Shown: positions 17,120-27,221 of the stretch, piece by piece | Layout of the letters: each line of letters begins with the position of its first letter | Numbering within the stretch: the stretch's first letter is position 1 | Origin: JAFGPL01 sp963781805 | GTDB lineage: Bacteria > Bacteroidota > Bacteroidia > Bacteroidales > UBA10428 | Assembly (NCBI GenBank): GCA_963781805.1 | Contig: CAWAHF010000004.1 | Location: 5,270,001-5,334,000, forward strand | Length of the DNA: 64,000 nt | Direction of reading: 5' to 3' | The notes under the pieces: model-generated | Told to the model about the DNA's origin: nothing | The model's database searches: none | The model's input: the letters and a program-made list of their open reading frames with translations, nothing else | Made by a program: the position numbers and the translations under genes

Positions 17120-18436
17120 CTATTTCCCTATAAAAGAATTTGCTTTAATCTCATCTATTAAAAGATTGGAAATGTCATCTTCACTTTTTACGTGGATATA
17201 ATTCCCTTTGCCATATCGGGCCATTTCTTTCATAAATTCAATAGCCTTCTCATCTACACCAAATCCGATAATTGATATAATAATTCCTTTTTCGGCATTA
17301 CCTGCTATCATTTGCTGAAGCTCTTCAGAAGGTATGTTTCCTCCGGTAAACTTTCCGTCGGTTGCCAGAATAATCTGATTGTTTCCATTCGGTTCAAATT
17401 TTTTCTCGGCCAGTTCATAGGCGCTGCTTAATCCTCTCACTCCATTTGTAATTCCTCCGGGTTTAAGCTGCTCGATTACCAAATTAATTCTCTGTTTCTC
17501 GCTGCCATCCACAGAACGTAACAATATTTTAGGATCTTCAGCATACGAAATAACGGTAACCTTGTCAATAGGCCTTAAGATATTCACCAGATTAGTTACC
17601 GAACCTTTCAAAAGGTTCAGCTTGTTTTCAGCTTTCATCGAGAGGGAAACATCTACAAGAAATACCAGGTTATTAGCAGCATATTTATCAACTGGTAACG
17701 ATGAAGTCTCAACCGAAGGTGCAACAGGCAGAATGGGTTCTTCCTCAGGTACGGTTTCATTTGTAGCGATTTCGGTTTCGGGAGCTGTAAAGGCAAGCGG
17801 ATCAATCTCAAAATACAGGGATGGAACCGATCTTCTAAGAAAAAAGTCTGCATCATACGGGTGGTATCCATCCGAAGCAATTTGAACGTGATACTGGCCT
17901 ATTTTTAAATCCTTCAGAAATTTTCCCTGACTATTTGTTGTACCCGTAATTTTGGTTTCCATATTGTGCAATAAAAACACATTTGCCTTAGGTACCGGTT
18001 GCTTGGTAATCTTGTTAATCACATTTACTTCCCGGATATCAAAATTATTCTGGTTGGGAAAACATTCCTGGATAGAAAGGACTGTCCCTCTTATTGTCAA
18101 TTCAAAAGGATCATTGGAAGCATTTGTCAGAACAGAAATTATTTCCCTGAAAGGCCCTAATTCATTCAGATTGGGAAGTACAAAAATCCTTCCTGTTTCC
18201 CCGGGATTAATAAATTTGTTTTCATAATTAACCTTTATTGCCGGATTCTTATTGATCATGAGAACAGCAACCGGTTCACTTCCTGTGTTTTTAAATTCAA
18301 AAACAGCTGGGGGATAGTCCAGATTCGCAACACGACCAAAATCCTGCTCTGTTGTTGAAAACTGAACTTTTGGCTGGGCACTAAGATTGGTCAATGTGCA
18401 AACAATGAAAAATAGATATAAAAATGTATGTCTCAT
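17120..18436 (-). CDS. Secreted von Willebrand factor A domain protein
   Basis: A 438-residue exported protein with a signal peptide (MRHTFLYLFFIVCTLTNLSA). Residues about 22-120 resemble a DUF1573/ASPM-type Ig domain (QDFGRVANLDYPPAVFEFKNTGSEPV). Residues about 130-215 look like a carboxypeptidase-regulatory-like repeat (GKFLKDLKIGQYHVQIASDGY). Residues about 255-430 are VWA with an intact MIDAS start DVSLSMK (DxSxS) and later ATDGKF. It probably acts in the periplasm or at the cell surface in metal-dependent protein binding. No partner gene is adjacent. Confidence 0.82.
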   Translation of the reverse strand: MRHTFLYLFFIVCTLTNLSAQPKVQFSTTEQDFGRVANLDYPPAVFEFKNTGSEPVAVLMINKNPAIKVNYENKFINPGETGRIFVLPNLNELGPFREIISVLTNASNDPFELTIRGTVLSIQECFPNQNNFDIREVNVINKITKQPVPKANVFLLHNMETKITGTTNSQGKFLKDLKIGQYHVQIASDGYHPYDADFFLRRSVPSLYFEIDPLAFTAPETEIATNETVPEEEPILPVAPSVETSSLPVDKYAANNLVFLVDVSLSMKAENKLNLLKGSVTNLVNILRPIDKVTVISYAEDPKILLRSVDGSEKQRINLVIEQLKPGGITNGVRGLSSAYELAEKKFEPNGNNQIILATDGKFTGGNIPSEELQQMIAGNAEKGIIISIIGFGVDEKAIEFMKEMARYGKGNYIHVKSEDDISNLLIDEIKANSFIGK

Positions 18437-18666
18437 GAATATAGAATCTGATAACCTGCCAATAAAGTTAACATTGTAAATGAATAGTTCAATATGATAA
18501 AGTGCTTTTTTAACTTCTATAAATTCAAAATAGAACGAAATGCAGGTTAAATCATTTTAGGTGATGTCTTATTTTGAAAGAGAGAGGAGTATCGGGGAAT
18601 AGTGGTATAAAATGAAGTAAGATCAACAATACTATTTAAGAATTTTTATCTCTCATGGAATCCTTT

Positions 18667-18674
18667 TATATTTG
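18667..18674 (+). promoter_or_regulatory. Candidate -7 box ahead of the GH28 pair
   Basis: TATATTTG fits the Bacteroidota -7 consensus TAnnTTTG and lies 74 bp before the first GH28 start. The -33 element is only a T-rich tract. A short inverted repeat GGTC/GACC (about 18693-18711) follows in the leader. Nothing else is recognisable in 18437-18748. Confidence 0.4.
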
Positions 18675-18748
18675 AAAAATAATTTATAGTACGGTCATTT
18701 CTTTTGGACCATTGTCCCGTAAAATAATTCTAACTAAAAAAAATAATC

Positions 18749-20164
18749 ATGAAATTATTGGTGTCGGCAATTATTTTAATTATCACAATTCCCGGATTCA
18801 GGGGGATAAGCCAGCAGACTGAACAAACAAATGAGTGGAACGAGGCATATGCCATGATCAAAAATATGGTTGAGCCTGTATTTCCCAAAAAGGTTTATAA
18901 CATAATCGATTTTGGAGCAATTGGCAACGGAACAACTAAGAATACAGTTGCTATCAATAAAGCTATCGATAAATGCAGCAAAAAGGGAGGTGGAATGGTT
19001 CTGGTTTCTAACGGGGAATACCTGACAGGAGCTATACATATGAAGAGCAACGTAAATTTGCATATTGATTCAACTGCAAGTCTGGTATTCAGTACAGATC
19101 CTGCAGACTATCTACCCCTGGTTCGCACACGCTGGGAAGGGGACGATTGTTACAATTACTCTCCTCTTATTTATGCAAATGGACAAAAGAACATTGCTAT
19201 AACAGGTAAAGGGACCATAAACGGTCAGGCAGACACAGAACATTGGTGGCCATGGACGGGTAGTCAGAGATTGGGCTGGAAACCAGGGAATCCCAGTCAA
19301 CGGGACGAAAATAGCAGGCCTCTGCTAAAAAAATATAACGATACACGTGTACCGGTTGAACAACGTCAAATGGGAGAAGGACATTATCTCAGGCCACAGT
19401 GCATTAATTTTATTTATTGTAAAAATGTTAAAATTGAAGATGTTACTATCATCAATTCTCCTTTCTGGGTAACCCACCCACTTCTTTCAGAAAATGTTAT
19501 CGTCCGCGGGATTACCGTTAATAGTTTGGGACCGAATAACGACGGATGTGACCCGGAATCATGCAAAAATGTTTTGATTGAAAAATGTACGTTCAATACA
19601 GGTGATGATTGCATTGCTTTAAAATCGGGCAGAGATTTTGATGGCCGCGAGGCGAATGCACCCATCGAAAATGTAATTATCAGGGATTGTCATATGAAAA
19701 ACGGGCATGGCGGGGTAGCCATGGGAAGTGAAATTTCAGGCGGATGCAAAAATATTTTTGTCGAGAATTGTAAAATGAACAGTCCTGAGCTTGATCGTGC
19801 CATTCGTATAAAAACAAATTCCAACCGGGGTGGAGTAACAGATGGTGTGTTTGTCAGAAATGTTACAGTTGGGGAAGTTGGATTTGCGGTAGTATCAATC
19901 AATTGCAGCTACCATATAAAGAGTGAGGGTGAGGGTAGTTTTCTTCCGCTGGTTAAAAATGTGTATATTTCGGATATAACTTCCGAAAAAGCAAATTATG
20001 CCCTGTGGCTTCAGGGCATTGAAGGTAAGCAGTGTGTAGAAAATATAAACATTGAGGATTGCAAATTTTCCGGAGTTACGAGCAAAAATGAAATCGATAA
20101 CGTTGAAAAACTGACCATAAAAAATGTCGAAATCAATGGGGAACTTTTGAAAATTGAAAACTAA
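18749..20164 (+). CDS. GH28 polygalacturonase-like enzyme, secreted
   Basis: A 471-residue protein with a signal peptide (KLLVSAIILIITIPGFRGIS) and a right-handed beta-helix. The GH28 catalytic set is complete: NNDGCDPES (N-x-D), NTGDDCIALKSG (Asp-Asp), NGHGGVAMGSE (G-H-G) and RAIRIKTNSNRGG (R-I-K). It hydrolyses alpha-galacturonide linkages of pectin or related polymers. It forms a plus-strand pair with the next GH28, whose frame overlaps its end. Confidence 0.92.
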   Translation: MKLLVSAIILIITIPGFRGISQQTEQTNEWNEAYAMIKNMVEPVFPKKVYNIIDFGAIGNGTTKNTVAINKAIDKCSKKGGGMVLVSNGEYLTGAIHMKSNVNLHIDSTASLVFSTDPADYLPLVRTRWEGDDCYNYSPLIYANGQKNIAITGKGTINGQADTEHWWPWTGSQRLGWKPGNPSQRDENSRPLLKKYNDTRVPVEQRQMGEGHYLRPQCINFIYCKNVKIEDVTIINSPFWVTHPLLSENVIVRGITVNSLGPNNDGCDPESCKNVLIEKCTFNTGDDCIALKSGRDFDGREANAPIENVIIRDCHMKNGHGGVAMGSEISGGCKNIFVENCKMNSPELDRAIRIKTNSNRGGVTDGVFVRNVTVGEVGFAVVSINCSYHIKSEGEGSFLPLVKNVYISDITSEKANYALWLQGIEGKQCVENINIEDCKFSGVTSKNEIDNVEKLTIKNVEINGELLKIEN

Positions 20165-20195
20165 CACTATAAGAATTCCTGCAATCAGAATCACA

Positions 20196-21788
20196 ATGAA
20201 TCGGACCATGCAAAAATCGTTTCTATTGGCAATGTGTCTTTTAATCGCTTCAATTAAAATATCCCGGTGCCAGGAGCAAAGATACGATGCGGACATTTCG
20301 GTCAAACAGCAGGTGTATTTTAATGTACTGAATTATGGTACACATAACGATGGGAGTGGTGATGCATCTGTGGGGATTAACAAAGCAATCCAGGCAGCAG
20401 GACTTGCTGGTGGCGGCACGGTTTATATTCCAGCCGGACATTATACCTGCGGACCGATTGAACTGAGGAGCAATCTTGAATTATTCATTGAAGCCGGCGC
20501 CGTATTATCTTTTCCTGCTCAAAACCTCCCTTACGCAAAAGGACTCAATCAGGGGATTGAATGTATTGCACCTGTTCCGCTTATTGGCGGACACGACTTG
20601 GAAAATGTCACTATTAAAGGAAGAGGAATCGTTACCACCAGCAATGCCGAATGGATGAAATTAAAGCCCCGTTATGGCGGATCTGCTGCCGGAGAAAACT
20701 GGGCAAACCTTTTGAAATCGCTTGAGGTTAAAACACCTGCCACCGAAGAAGAATATTTGAAAGCGGCGGCTGAATTACGTCCGCAGTTTATTCAGGTGAT
20801 GAATTGCAAAAATGTACAGATCGAGGGAATACAAATCATTGGCTCCTCCATGTGGCCTGTACATATCTTATACTCCGAAAATGTGGTGGTCCACGGTATT
20901 ACCGTTGAAACATACCCGGGCGTTCACACCGGAGGAATTTATGTTTCTTCGAGCAGGTATGTGCGCATCTCCGATTGTTTTATTGAAACGGGTGATGACG
21001 GGATTGTTCTTAAAGCCGGAAAAGATGCTGATGGCCTGCGGGTTCACCGTCCGACTGAAAATGTGACTATTACAAATTGTACGATACGTCGCGCCCATGG
21101 AGCAGTCACCATGGGAAGTGAGATAGCAGGTGGTTTGAGAAACATCGTTGCCAGTAATATTATCTGCGACAGCACCCAGATTGGCATTCGTATCAAAAGC
21201 CGCAGGGGCAGGGGTGGATTTATCGAAGATGTGCGCTTTGATAATTGGAGTATGAACAATGTTGGTAAAGCAATTTATATTACAACCTACTATGCCATGG
21301 AAGGGGAGGTATATAAGGGCGATACAACCATATCCAAGCGTACTCCGCGCTTTCGGGATATTGCAATCAGCAATATCACTATAAATCGCGCAGATGAGGT
21401 AATCGTAATTGAAGGCTTACCGGAGATGCCTGTTGAGGGTGTGAGAATCTCCGATGTAATAGGTTCGGGTAAAACAGGTATCACAGCCAAACATACCCTC
21501 AATTTGGAATTGCATGATGTAAGGATAAATGCTGAAAATGGTCCTGCATTTTTGATTCGAAATTCAAAAGATACAGAATTGGATAATTTATCCACAACAA
21601 AACCGTTGGCAAATACGCCCATCTTTCGCATTGAATCCAGTCCCGGCACCATTGTCATTAATAGCATAGCTTACCCGGGAACCGATGTTTTCCTTTCTAC
21701 GAAACCCGGTGAGCTTAAAGGAATAACTTTAATAGGCAATGTAACTTCGAATGCCCAAAAGCCAACGGAAGAAACGAATGTATTTTGA
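20196..21788 (+). CDS. Second GH28-family glycosidase, secreted
   Basis: About 530 residues from the ATG at 20196. The open frame extends back to a TTG at 20154, overlapping the previous stop, but the ATG start gives a cleaner signal peptide (MQKSFLLAMCLLIASIKISR). It is a beta-helix with METGDDGIVLKAGKD-type ETGDDGIVLK (GDDG instead of the usual GDDC), RRAHGAVTMGSE (A-H-G) and IGIRIKSRRGRGG. It has an N-terminal NYGTHNDGSGDASVGINKAI motif typical of Bacteroidota GH28 and a C-terminal extension of about 120 residues. Substrate unknown; likely a rhamnogalacturonan or xylogalacturonan side activity. About 290 bp without recognisable features follow. Confidence 0.88.
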   Translation: MNRTMQKSFLLAMCLLIASIKISRCQEQRYDADISVKQQVYFNVLNYGTHNDGSGDASVGINKAIQAAGLAGGGTVYIPAGHYTCGPIELRSNLELFIEAGAVLSFPAQNLPYAKGLNQGIECIAPVPLIGGHDLENVTIKGRGIVTTSNAEWMKLKPRYGGSAAGENWANLLKSLEVKTPATEEEYLKAAAELRPQFIQVMNCKNVQIEGIQIIGSSMWPVHILYSENVVVHGITVETYPGVHTGGIYVSSSRYVRISDCFIETGDDGIVLKAGKDADGLRVHRPTENVTITNCTIRRAHGAVTMGSEIAGGLRNIVASNIICDSTQIGIRIKSRRGRGGFIEDVRFDNWSMNNVGKAIYITTYYAMEGEVYKGDTTISKRTPRFRDIAISNITINRADEVIVIEGLPEMPVEGVRISDVIGSGKTGITAKHTLNLELHDVRINAENGPAFLIRNSKDTELDNLSTTKPLANTPIFRIESSPGTIVINSIAYPGTDVFLSTKPGELKGITLIGNVTSNAQKPTEETNVF

Positions 21789-22078
21789 AGTGAAATTCAA
21801 CCTGCGCTTAACAAGTTTTTAACAGTTAATTTATTCACATTCCAGAGCTGATATTTTGGTTCGTAAAAAATTATTTAAGACCAAACTGAATTTTTATTTG
21901 ATTTCCGGTATTAAATTTGACACATTCACAAACAACGAATAAAAACATTTTATTTTACTAACCATCTTATTTTTTGAAAATTAATCTTTTATAATTTTTT
22001 TATTCATAGCTTCGTCTCGTCAAAAACTTCACCTGCTGGTTAAATCCCTTATTCCGTACAAATTTTATAATTAATAAT

Positions 22079-22897
22079 ATGAAAATCATTCGATTAATGT
22101 TGTTTCTCATTTTTGTAGGTTGTGTTGTAAATTCAAAAGCGCAAACCGAAAAGAAATCAAATTTTAGTTACCGCCCAAACCTTCAATCCATTGCTAATAT
22201 GGATAGTACAACGGCATACAGTTATATTACTTACTGGATAAATGATTGTACTGATATGTACGATAACAAGGGCACCGTTCACGGTAAACCGAGTGATGTT
22301 GTAGTTCTGGGTGACAGAATAGAAATGCAGATTAAAAAACAAAATGTAATTATCAAGTTTTCTGATATTATTGATTATTACATTGAAGCCAGAACGAATC
22401 ACAAGATTTCCGATGATGGTAGTGTGTGGATACGCTTTTCCAGCGAATTAATTTTAGGAAGGTATACTTTTATTTTCAAAGGAGAATATAGTTGTGATCC
22501 ATTTGCGAAAGCCTTGTTTTTTGTCCAGACTCAACAACAGGAAAAGAGATATAACTCGCAGCTTATTCTTTTTGAACCCTTGGCAGCGCAGTATCGTGAA
22601 TTGAAGGCAAAACCAACAGTTTCGGAAGAACAACGAAAATATATTGTACAGGCCAATGGATTCAATGAGCAGAAGATGTACGAAAAAGCAATCGAACTTT
22701 ACAAAAAAGCAATCGAAGTAAATCAAACTGCTTTTCCGGCAGCTTATTCCAATTTAGCATTGCTCTCAGCTCAGGTAAATAAGTTTGATGCTGCCATTTA
22801 TTATATGAAAAAATATCTCATGCTAGAACCTGAGGCTGATGATGCCCGTAGTGCACAGGATAAAATTTATTTATGGGAAGCTCAATTAGGTAAATGA
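22079..22897 (+). CDS. Secreted TPR protein, paralog 1 of 4
   Basis: 272 residues with a signal peptide (KIIRLMLFLIFVGCVVNSKA). The N-terminal domain of about 170 residues contains VVLGDRIEMQIKKQNVIIKFSDI, resembling a small beta domain. The C-terminal 95 residues form two TPR units: SEEQRKYIVQANGFNEQKMY, KAIELYKKAIEVNQTAFPAA, YSNLALLSAQVNKFDAAIYY. The last ~100 residues are nearly identical to paralog 2, also at the DNA level. It is first in a plus-strand run of four paralogs plus one unrelated gene. Function unknown. Confidence 0.8.
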   Translation: MKIIRLMLFLIFVGCVVNSKAQTEKKSNFSYRPNLQSIANMDSTTAYSYITYWINDCTDMYDNKGTVHGKPSDVVVLGDRIEMQIKKQNVIIKFSDIIDYYIEARTNHKISDDGSVWIRFSSELILGRYTFIFKGEYSCDPFAKALFFVQTQQQEKRYNSQLILFEPLAAQYRELKAKPTVSEEQRKYIVQANGFNEQKMYEKAIELYKKAIEVNQTAFPAAYSNLALLSAQVNKFDAAIYYMKKYLMLEPEADDARSAQDKIYLWEAQLGK

Positions 22898-22920
22898 TTA
22901 TTCAACATTTTAATAATATT

Positions 22921-23727
22921 ATGAATACCATTCGATTTATAACACTATTAGCTCTTGCGCATTTCACCACTCTGGTAAATGCACAGACTGAAGAAACTGT
23001 TTATTATCCAAAACTTCCACAGGTAGGGTTAAGTGATGCTAAAGCAAAGCTAAAGAATCTATTAGAAAACATTTCAGTCAGGGACAAAAGTGTTAATTAC
23101 GGTTCTAATCTCCAAGATGTTTCTGTTTTTGATGACAGAATTGAAATTACCTATATAACATTTAAAACTTTTAGTAAAACTAAATACCCCAGTACTGTTT
23201 ATTTTTCTGACATCCTCGATGATGATCTTACAGTTCTAAGGTTGTATGATCTGTGGCCTGAGGGTTATGACCGGTTGGAGTTCAGAAATTTTTACTTTAT
23301 CGCGTTAAAGAATAACGGAGATCTCCGGGGACTGGCAGATTATTTATTTTACTTTCAACATCGGTTAAATGCTCAACGATACGACTCGCTGATTGCTGTT
23401 TTTAAACCAATAGCGGCACTGTACTGCGCATTAATGTTGAAACCCCCTTTATCAGAGGAACAACGAAAATACATTGTACAAGCCAATTCATTTAATCAGC
23501 AAAAGCAATATAATAAAGCCATACAACTATACAACAAAGTGAATGAATTAGATCAGACTTCTTATCCGGCGGCTTATTCCAATTTAGCTTTACTCTCAGC
23601 CCAGGTAAATAAGTTTGACGCTGCCATTTACTATATGAAAAAATATCTCATGCTAGAACCTGAGGCTGATGATGCTCGCAGTGCACAGGATAAAATTTAT
23701 TTATGGGAAGCACAATTAGGCAATTAA
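22921..23727 (+). CDS. Secreted TPR protein, paralog 2 of 4
   Basis: I chose the ATG at 22921 (MNTIRFITLLALAHFTTLVN as signal peptide) rather than the in-frame ATG at 22894 that overlaps the previous stop. The protein is about 268 residues. Its N-terminal domain includes VSVFDDRIEITYITFKTFSK and VYFSDILDDD, aligned with the DDRIE...SDIL pattern of its paralogs. The TPR tail differs from paralog 1 by only a few bases over about 170 bp, which suggests recent gene conversion. Confidence 0.78.
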   Translation: MNTIRFITLLALAHFTTLVNAQTEETVYYPKLPQVGLSDAKAKLKNLLENISVRDKSVNYGSNLQDVSVFDDRIEITYITFKTFSKTKYPSTVYFSDILDDDLTVLRLYDLWPEGYDRLEFRNFYFIALKNNGDLRGLADYLFYFQHRLNAQRYDSLIAVFKPIAALYCALMLKPPLSEEQRKYIVQANSFNQQKQYNKAIQLYNKVNELDQTSYPAAYSNLALLSAQVNKFDAAIYYMKKYLMLEPEADDARSAQDKIYLWEAQLGN

Positions 23728-23750
23728 TCAATTCATAAATACAAAATATT

Positions 23751-24698
23751 ATGCGTCTTATGAAATTCTTACGGACTATGACATTATTGTCTCTTGTGCT
23801 TTTCTTTACGACAATTAATGTTGCGGCACAAACTGTAACTGGCAGCACACAGGATATGGAGCCTGACCTATCGTCAGATGGCCTGTTGCAATGGAATATT
23901 GTGTATTATCCTAAACTTCAATCTGACAATAATGAAATAGGTAATGTAAAATCAAATATTGCGGAAATATTAAAAGAAGTTGAAATTAATGATATAAAAA
24001 ACAACCTTATTGGTATCCCGGAAAACATTGTGGTTTTGGATGATAGAATTGAAGTGAAGATAAAAAGACAAAATATGGCAATTAATTATTCCGATATACT
24101 CCTCGATTGTTCTCTTGGCGTTAAGGAAGGGATTGCGAGTGATTTTCCGTATAGTTATTCCACTCGTAATCAGGGATATCGTTTTATAAATGTGACTGTG
24201 AATGGTAAGAAAAAGGAAGTTAGGTTTAAACCATATAAAGTACAATTCAATAATTTTGTCAATTTTAATTTTGATGAGCAAGGGTTAAATAATGCCAAAA
24301 AAATGGCAGATAATCTGTTTTTTATACAACACCAACTTAACGAAAAACGATATGCGTCGCAGCTCGTTCTTTTTGAACCAATAGCGGCACAATACCGAAC
24401 ATTGAAAGTAAAGCCATCGCTTTCGGAAGAGCAAAGGGAATATATTGTGCAAGCCAATTCATTCAATCAACAGAAAAAGTTCTATAAAGCGATTGAATCA
24501 TACAAAATAGCGATAGAGCTAAATCAGACTGCATATCCGGCAGCCTACTCCAATTTAGCGTTGCTCTCAGCTCAAATACAAAGGTTCGATGCTGCCATTT
24601 TTTATATGAAAAAATACCTGATGCTTTTACCTGATGCAGAAGATGCACGAAGCGCCCAGGATAAAATTTATGAGTGGAAATTGAAAAATGAAAAATAA
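23751..24698 (+). CDS. Secreted TPR protein, paralog 3 of 4
   Basis: 315 residues with a signal peptide ending near TTINVAAQ. It shares the VVLDDRIEVKIKRQNMAINY / SDILLD pattern and the TPR tail (EEQREYIVQANSFNQQKKFY ... MKKYLMLLPDAEDARSAQDK). It starts 23 bp after paralog 2. The N-terminal domain is longer than in the others by about 40 residues (PYSYSTRNQGYRFINVTVNG region). Confidence 0.78.
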   Translation: MRLMKFLRTMTLLSLVLFFTTINVAAQTVTGSTQDMEPDLSSDGLLQWNIVYYPKLQSDNNEIGNVKSNIAEILKEVEINDIKNNLIGIPENIVVLDDRIEVKIKRQNMAINYSDILLDCSLGVKEGIASDFPYSYSTRNQGYRFINVTVNGKKKEVRFKPYKVQFNNFVNFNFDEQGLNNAKKMADNLFFIQHQLNEKRYASQLVLFEPIAAQYRTLKVKPSLSEEQREYIVQANSFNQQKKFYKAIESYKIAIELNQTAYPAAYSNLALLSAQIQRFDAAIFYMKKYLMLLPDAEDARSAQDKIYEWKLKNEK

Positions 24699-24708
24699 TT
24701 AAAACAAT

Positions 24709-25560
24709 ATGGAAAAAAAATCGAAAATAACAACTGCACTTCAAACCAAATTCTTTCTTGTTATGCTAATTGTGTTTATGTCTAACGTTTCATACGCACA
24801 AATCCATAAGAATTCAAAAATTGATTCTTTAAAAAATGAAGTATTAAGTAGATTAAATAACAACAATTTAACTTTTTGGTTTGCGGCAGATTCGGGACCA
24901 GATCAAACGTCCTTACACCCACAAAAGGTTATTGACAAAATACTATTAGAAAACAATCAACTTATTTTCAAAACAGAAAAGGAAATAAAATCAGTCGATT
25001 TTTTATTAAACAATTTGCGAATTAATGAAGATATGTATGGGGAACCCAAAAGTAAAAATATAATGATTGGGGGATTAATAATGATTAATAAAAATGCTAA
25101 AAGTAACAGCGGCACCAAAAAATACAGGACAGAGGTTGAAATGAATAATGAAGAAATAATTCAATTATATAACAGTTTATGTCTATTACAAAACGATTCC
25201 AAAATTGAATTCTACACTAACGATTTAATTTCATTTAAGGCAATTGCCAATGCATACCATTCACAAAATGAAAAACCTGTAATCTCCGAAGAGCAAAGAA
25301 AATATATTGTACAAGCCAATTTAATGAATCAAAACAAGGCTTACCTTAATGCGATAGAACTTTATCTCAAAGCAATAGAGATAGATCCGACTGCTTATCC
25401 TTCGGCATATTCCAATTTAGCCCTGCTGTCGGCTCAAATGGTCAACTATAATGGGGCAATTTTTTATATGAAAAAATACCTGCTTCTGAAACCCGATGCT
25501 GCTGATGCACGTACTGCCCAGGATAAAATTTATGAGTGGGAACTGATGATACAAAAATAA
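24709..25560 (+). CDS. Secreted TPR protein, paralog 4 of 4
   Basis: 283 residues. The N-terminus MEKKSKITTALQTKFFLVML-IVFMSNVSYAQ is a signal peptide. This is the most divergent paralog: the N-terminal domain has no clear DDRIE motif but carries KVIDKILLENNQLIFKTEKE and the same TPR tail (SEEQRKYIVQANLMNQNKAY ... KKYLLLKPDAADARTAQDKI). It starts 10 bp after paralog 3, so one transcript is likely. Confidence 0.77.
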   Translation: MEKKSKITTALQTKFFLVMLIVFMSNVSYAQIHKNSKIDSLKNEVLSRLNNNNLTFWFAADSGPDQTSLHPQKVIDKILLENNQLIFKTEKEIKSVDFLLNNLRINEDMYGEPKSKNIMIGGLIMINKNAKSNSGTKKYRTEVEMNNEEIIQLYNSLCLLQNDSKIEFYTNDLISFKAIANAYHSQNEKPVISEEQRKYIVQANLMNQNKAYLNAIELYLKAIEIDPTAYPSAYSNLALLSAQMVNYNGAIFYMKKYLLLKPDAADARTAQDKIYEWELMIQK

Positions 25561-25581
25561 CATGATTCATAAATACATTCT

Positions 25582-27099
25582 ATGATGAAGCGAAATATGA
25601 AAATAGTATGCAGCCTGATATTGTTTGCCGGAATATTGTTAATCAATACAAACGTTTTTTCACAGACTAACTGTACGTGTGCTATATGCGGCAGATCATG
25701 CAATGATATTGCGATATATGGCCATATTAAAGGTTATTCCTGCTATGTGGCGCCAGCTAATTCAGCTGCCAAATCATCGGCCGGTTCTTCTGCTGATCTT
25801 TCCAACATGATTGCCGGGGCAATATTCCAGAATGTATTAACATCAATCTTCAGCAACAATACAGCCAACAATCAGAAAGAACTTGATGCAAAACAAAAAG
25901 CTGCCGCACTAGCTGCTCAGCAGGCAGCACAAAAAGCGGCGGAACAACAAAGAATGAACGAGGCTATTGCTCAGGCTGAATATGAAAAAATGATGAAATC
26001 TTACAAACTTCTCGAAGACTCCCGGGATATGAATATCAAAACCCTGGACAATTCAAATATGGAATTTAAAACCCTCGATGGTGATGCTGAAACGCTTTCC
26101 AACAATTCAAGGAATCAATTTGAGAATACAACCATTTCTCCTGTTTCGGCTCAATCTAATCCTGGAAATCCCACGCCGTTTTTCGGCGATGCAATGCCCC
26201 TGGCAGATATTCAAACATTGTTAAATCCTGAAGCCAATCCAAATATCGTCGATCTGAGAAGTGCAAACGGGTATGTGGCGGACAACATCGAAAAAGACAG
26301 CCTTGGAATTGTACAGATTTTAAGACCTTATGAGACAGAAGGAACTGGTGAACCCATCATCCAAAAACCTGATTGCAAAGAGCTGGGAAGAAAACTGAAA
26401 GGATATACCGATCAGAGGCAACAATTTCAGAAGACGATTGATCTTTCTCAAAAGGAGCTGGAGATATGGGAAACAGCAAACCGAAATGCAATGATTAATG
26501 CTGCCAAAGACGGATTGGAATATTTTACCGGGCAATTACTGGAAGGACTAACCAACAGAGGAAAAGCAGCAGATAGGTTGCAGCAGGTGTATGATAAAAA
26601 TGCTCAACAAATGGTAAATGACGGCATTAATGTAGCCGAATTGCAGGCTAAAATTCAATTATTGCGCAACATATCAGCGAGTGGACAAATTGCAGAGCTT
26701 GCTGCCAGCATGAATGACTGGCAAAGTTTTATCAAAGACGGATTGAGCAGTGTAATTACCAGGTTGTCGGACTCAAATACCGAAGTAAAAAATCTTCTTG
26801 ATGACCCCAACATGCAAAAATATTTTCAAACTGAAAAACCGGAATTAAATGCCCTGCTTGATATTTCAAAGATTGCCGCATCGAACATGATTTTTGGCAA
26901 ATGGATTGCCAAAAAAATTCCACTTGTGGCTTGTATCGAACTTTCCATAAAGCAACTTTATAATGGTACTGACTATCTGCTTAGTTTAAACCGCATCATC
27001 CAGGCCCAAAAGATTAATGGTGGTGTAATGATCACCGCCCAATATATTCAGAAAAATATTGATAATACATACGCTGCATTGAGCCAATGCCAACAGTAA
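25582..27099 (+). CDS. Secreted Cys-rich / coiled-coil hypothetical protein
   Basis: 505 residues with a signal peptide (MKIVCSLILFAGILLINTNV, then FSQ). Directly after the cleavage site is a compact Cys motif TNCTCAICGRSCNDIAIYGH followed by IKGYSCYVAP (C-x-C-x2-C-x3-C and one more Cys), suggestive of a disulfide or metal knuckle. An Ala/Gln-rich coiled coil follows (about 105-150) and then a helical region to the end. No family recognised. It lies 21 bp after the TPR paralogs and may be their operon partner. Confidence 0.7.
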   Translation: MMKRNMKIVCSLILFAGILLINTNVFSQTNCTCAICGRSCNDIAIYGHIKGYSCYVAPANSAAKSSAGSSADLSNMIAGAIFQNVLTSIFSNNTANNQKELDAKQKAAALAAQQAAQKAAEQQRMNEAIAQAEYEKMMKSYKLLEDSRDMNIKTLDNSNMEFKTLDGDAETLSNNSRNQFENTTISPVSAQSNPGNPTPFFGDAMPLADIQTLLNPEANPNIVDLRSANGYVADNIEKDSLGIVQILRPYETEGTGEPIIQKPDCKELGRKLKGYTDQRQQFQKTIDLSQKELEIWETANRNAMINAAKDGLEYFTGQLLEGLTNRGKAADRLQQVYDKNAQQMVNDGINVAELQAKIQLLRNISASGQIAELAASMNDWQSFIKDGLSSVITRLSDSNTEVKNLLDDPNMQKYFQTEKPELNALLDISKIAASNMIFGKWIAKKIPLVACIELSIKQLYNGTDYLLSLNRIIQAQKINGGVMITAQYIQKNIDNTYAALSQCQQ

Positions 27100-27183
27100 A
27101 TAATTTTATTTAATTTCCTAACCGTATATTTAGGCTACTCCAATAAATACGTAACTGTCCAAAGTTTAGTCAGGTCAATTTTC

Positions 27184-27221
27184 AAATCTGATTTTCAATG
27201 AAAATCAATCCTCTCAGATTT
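27184..27221. other. Nested hairpin in the 27.1-27.3 kb spacer
   Basis: AAATCTGA (27184-27191) pairs with TCAGATTT (27214-27221). Nested inside, GATTTTC pairs with GAAAATC around an AAT loop (27190-27206). A T-rich tract follows on the plus strand, so it may terminate the secreted-protein operon. Confidence 0.45.
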
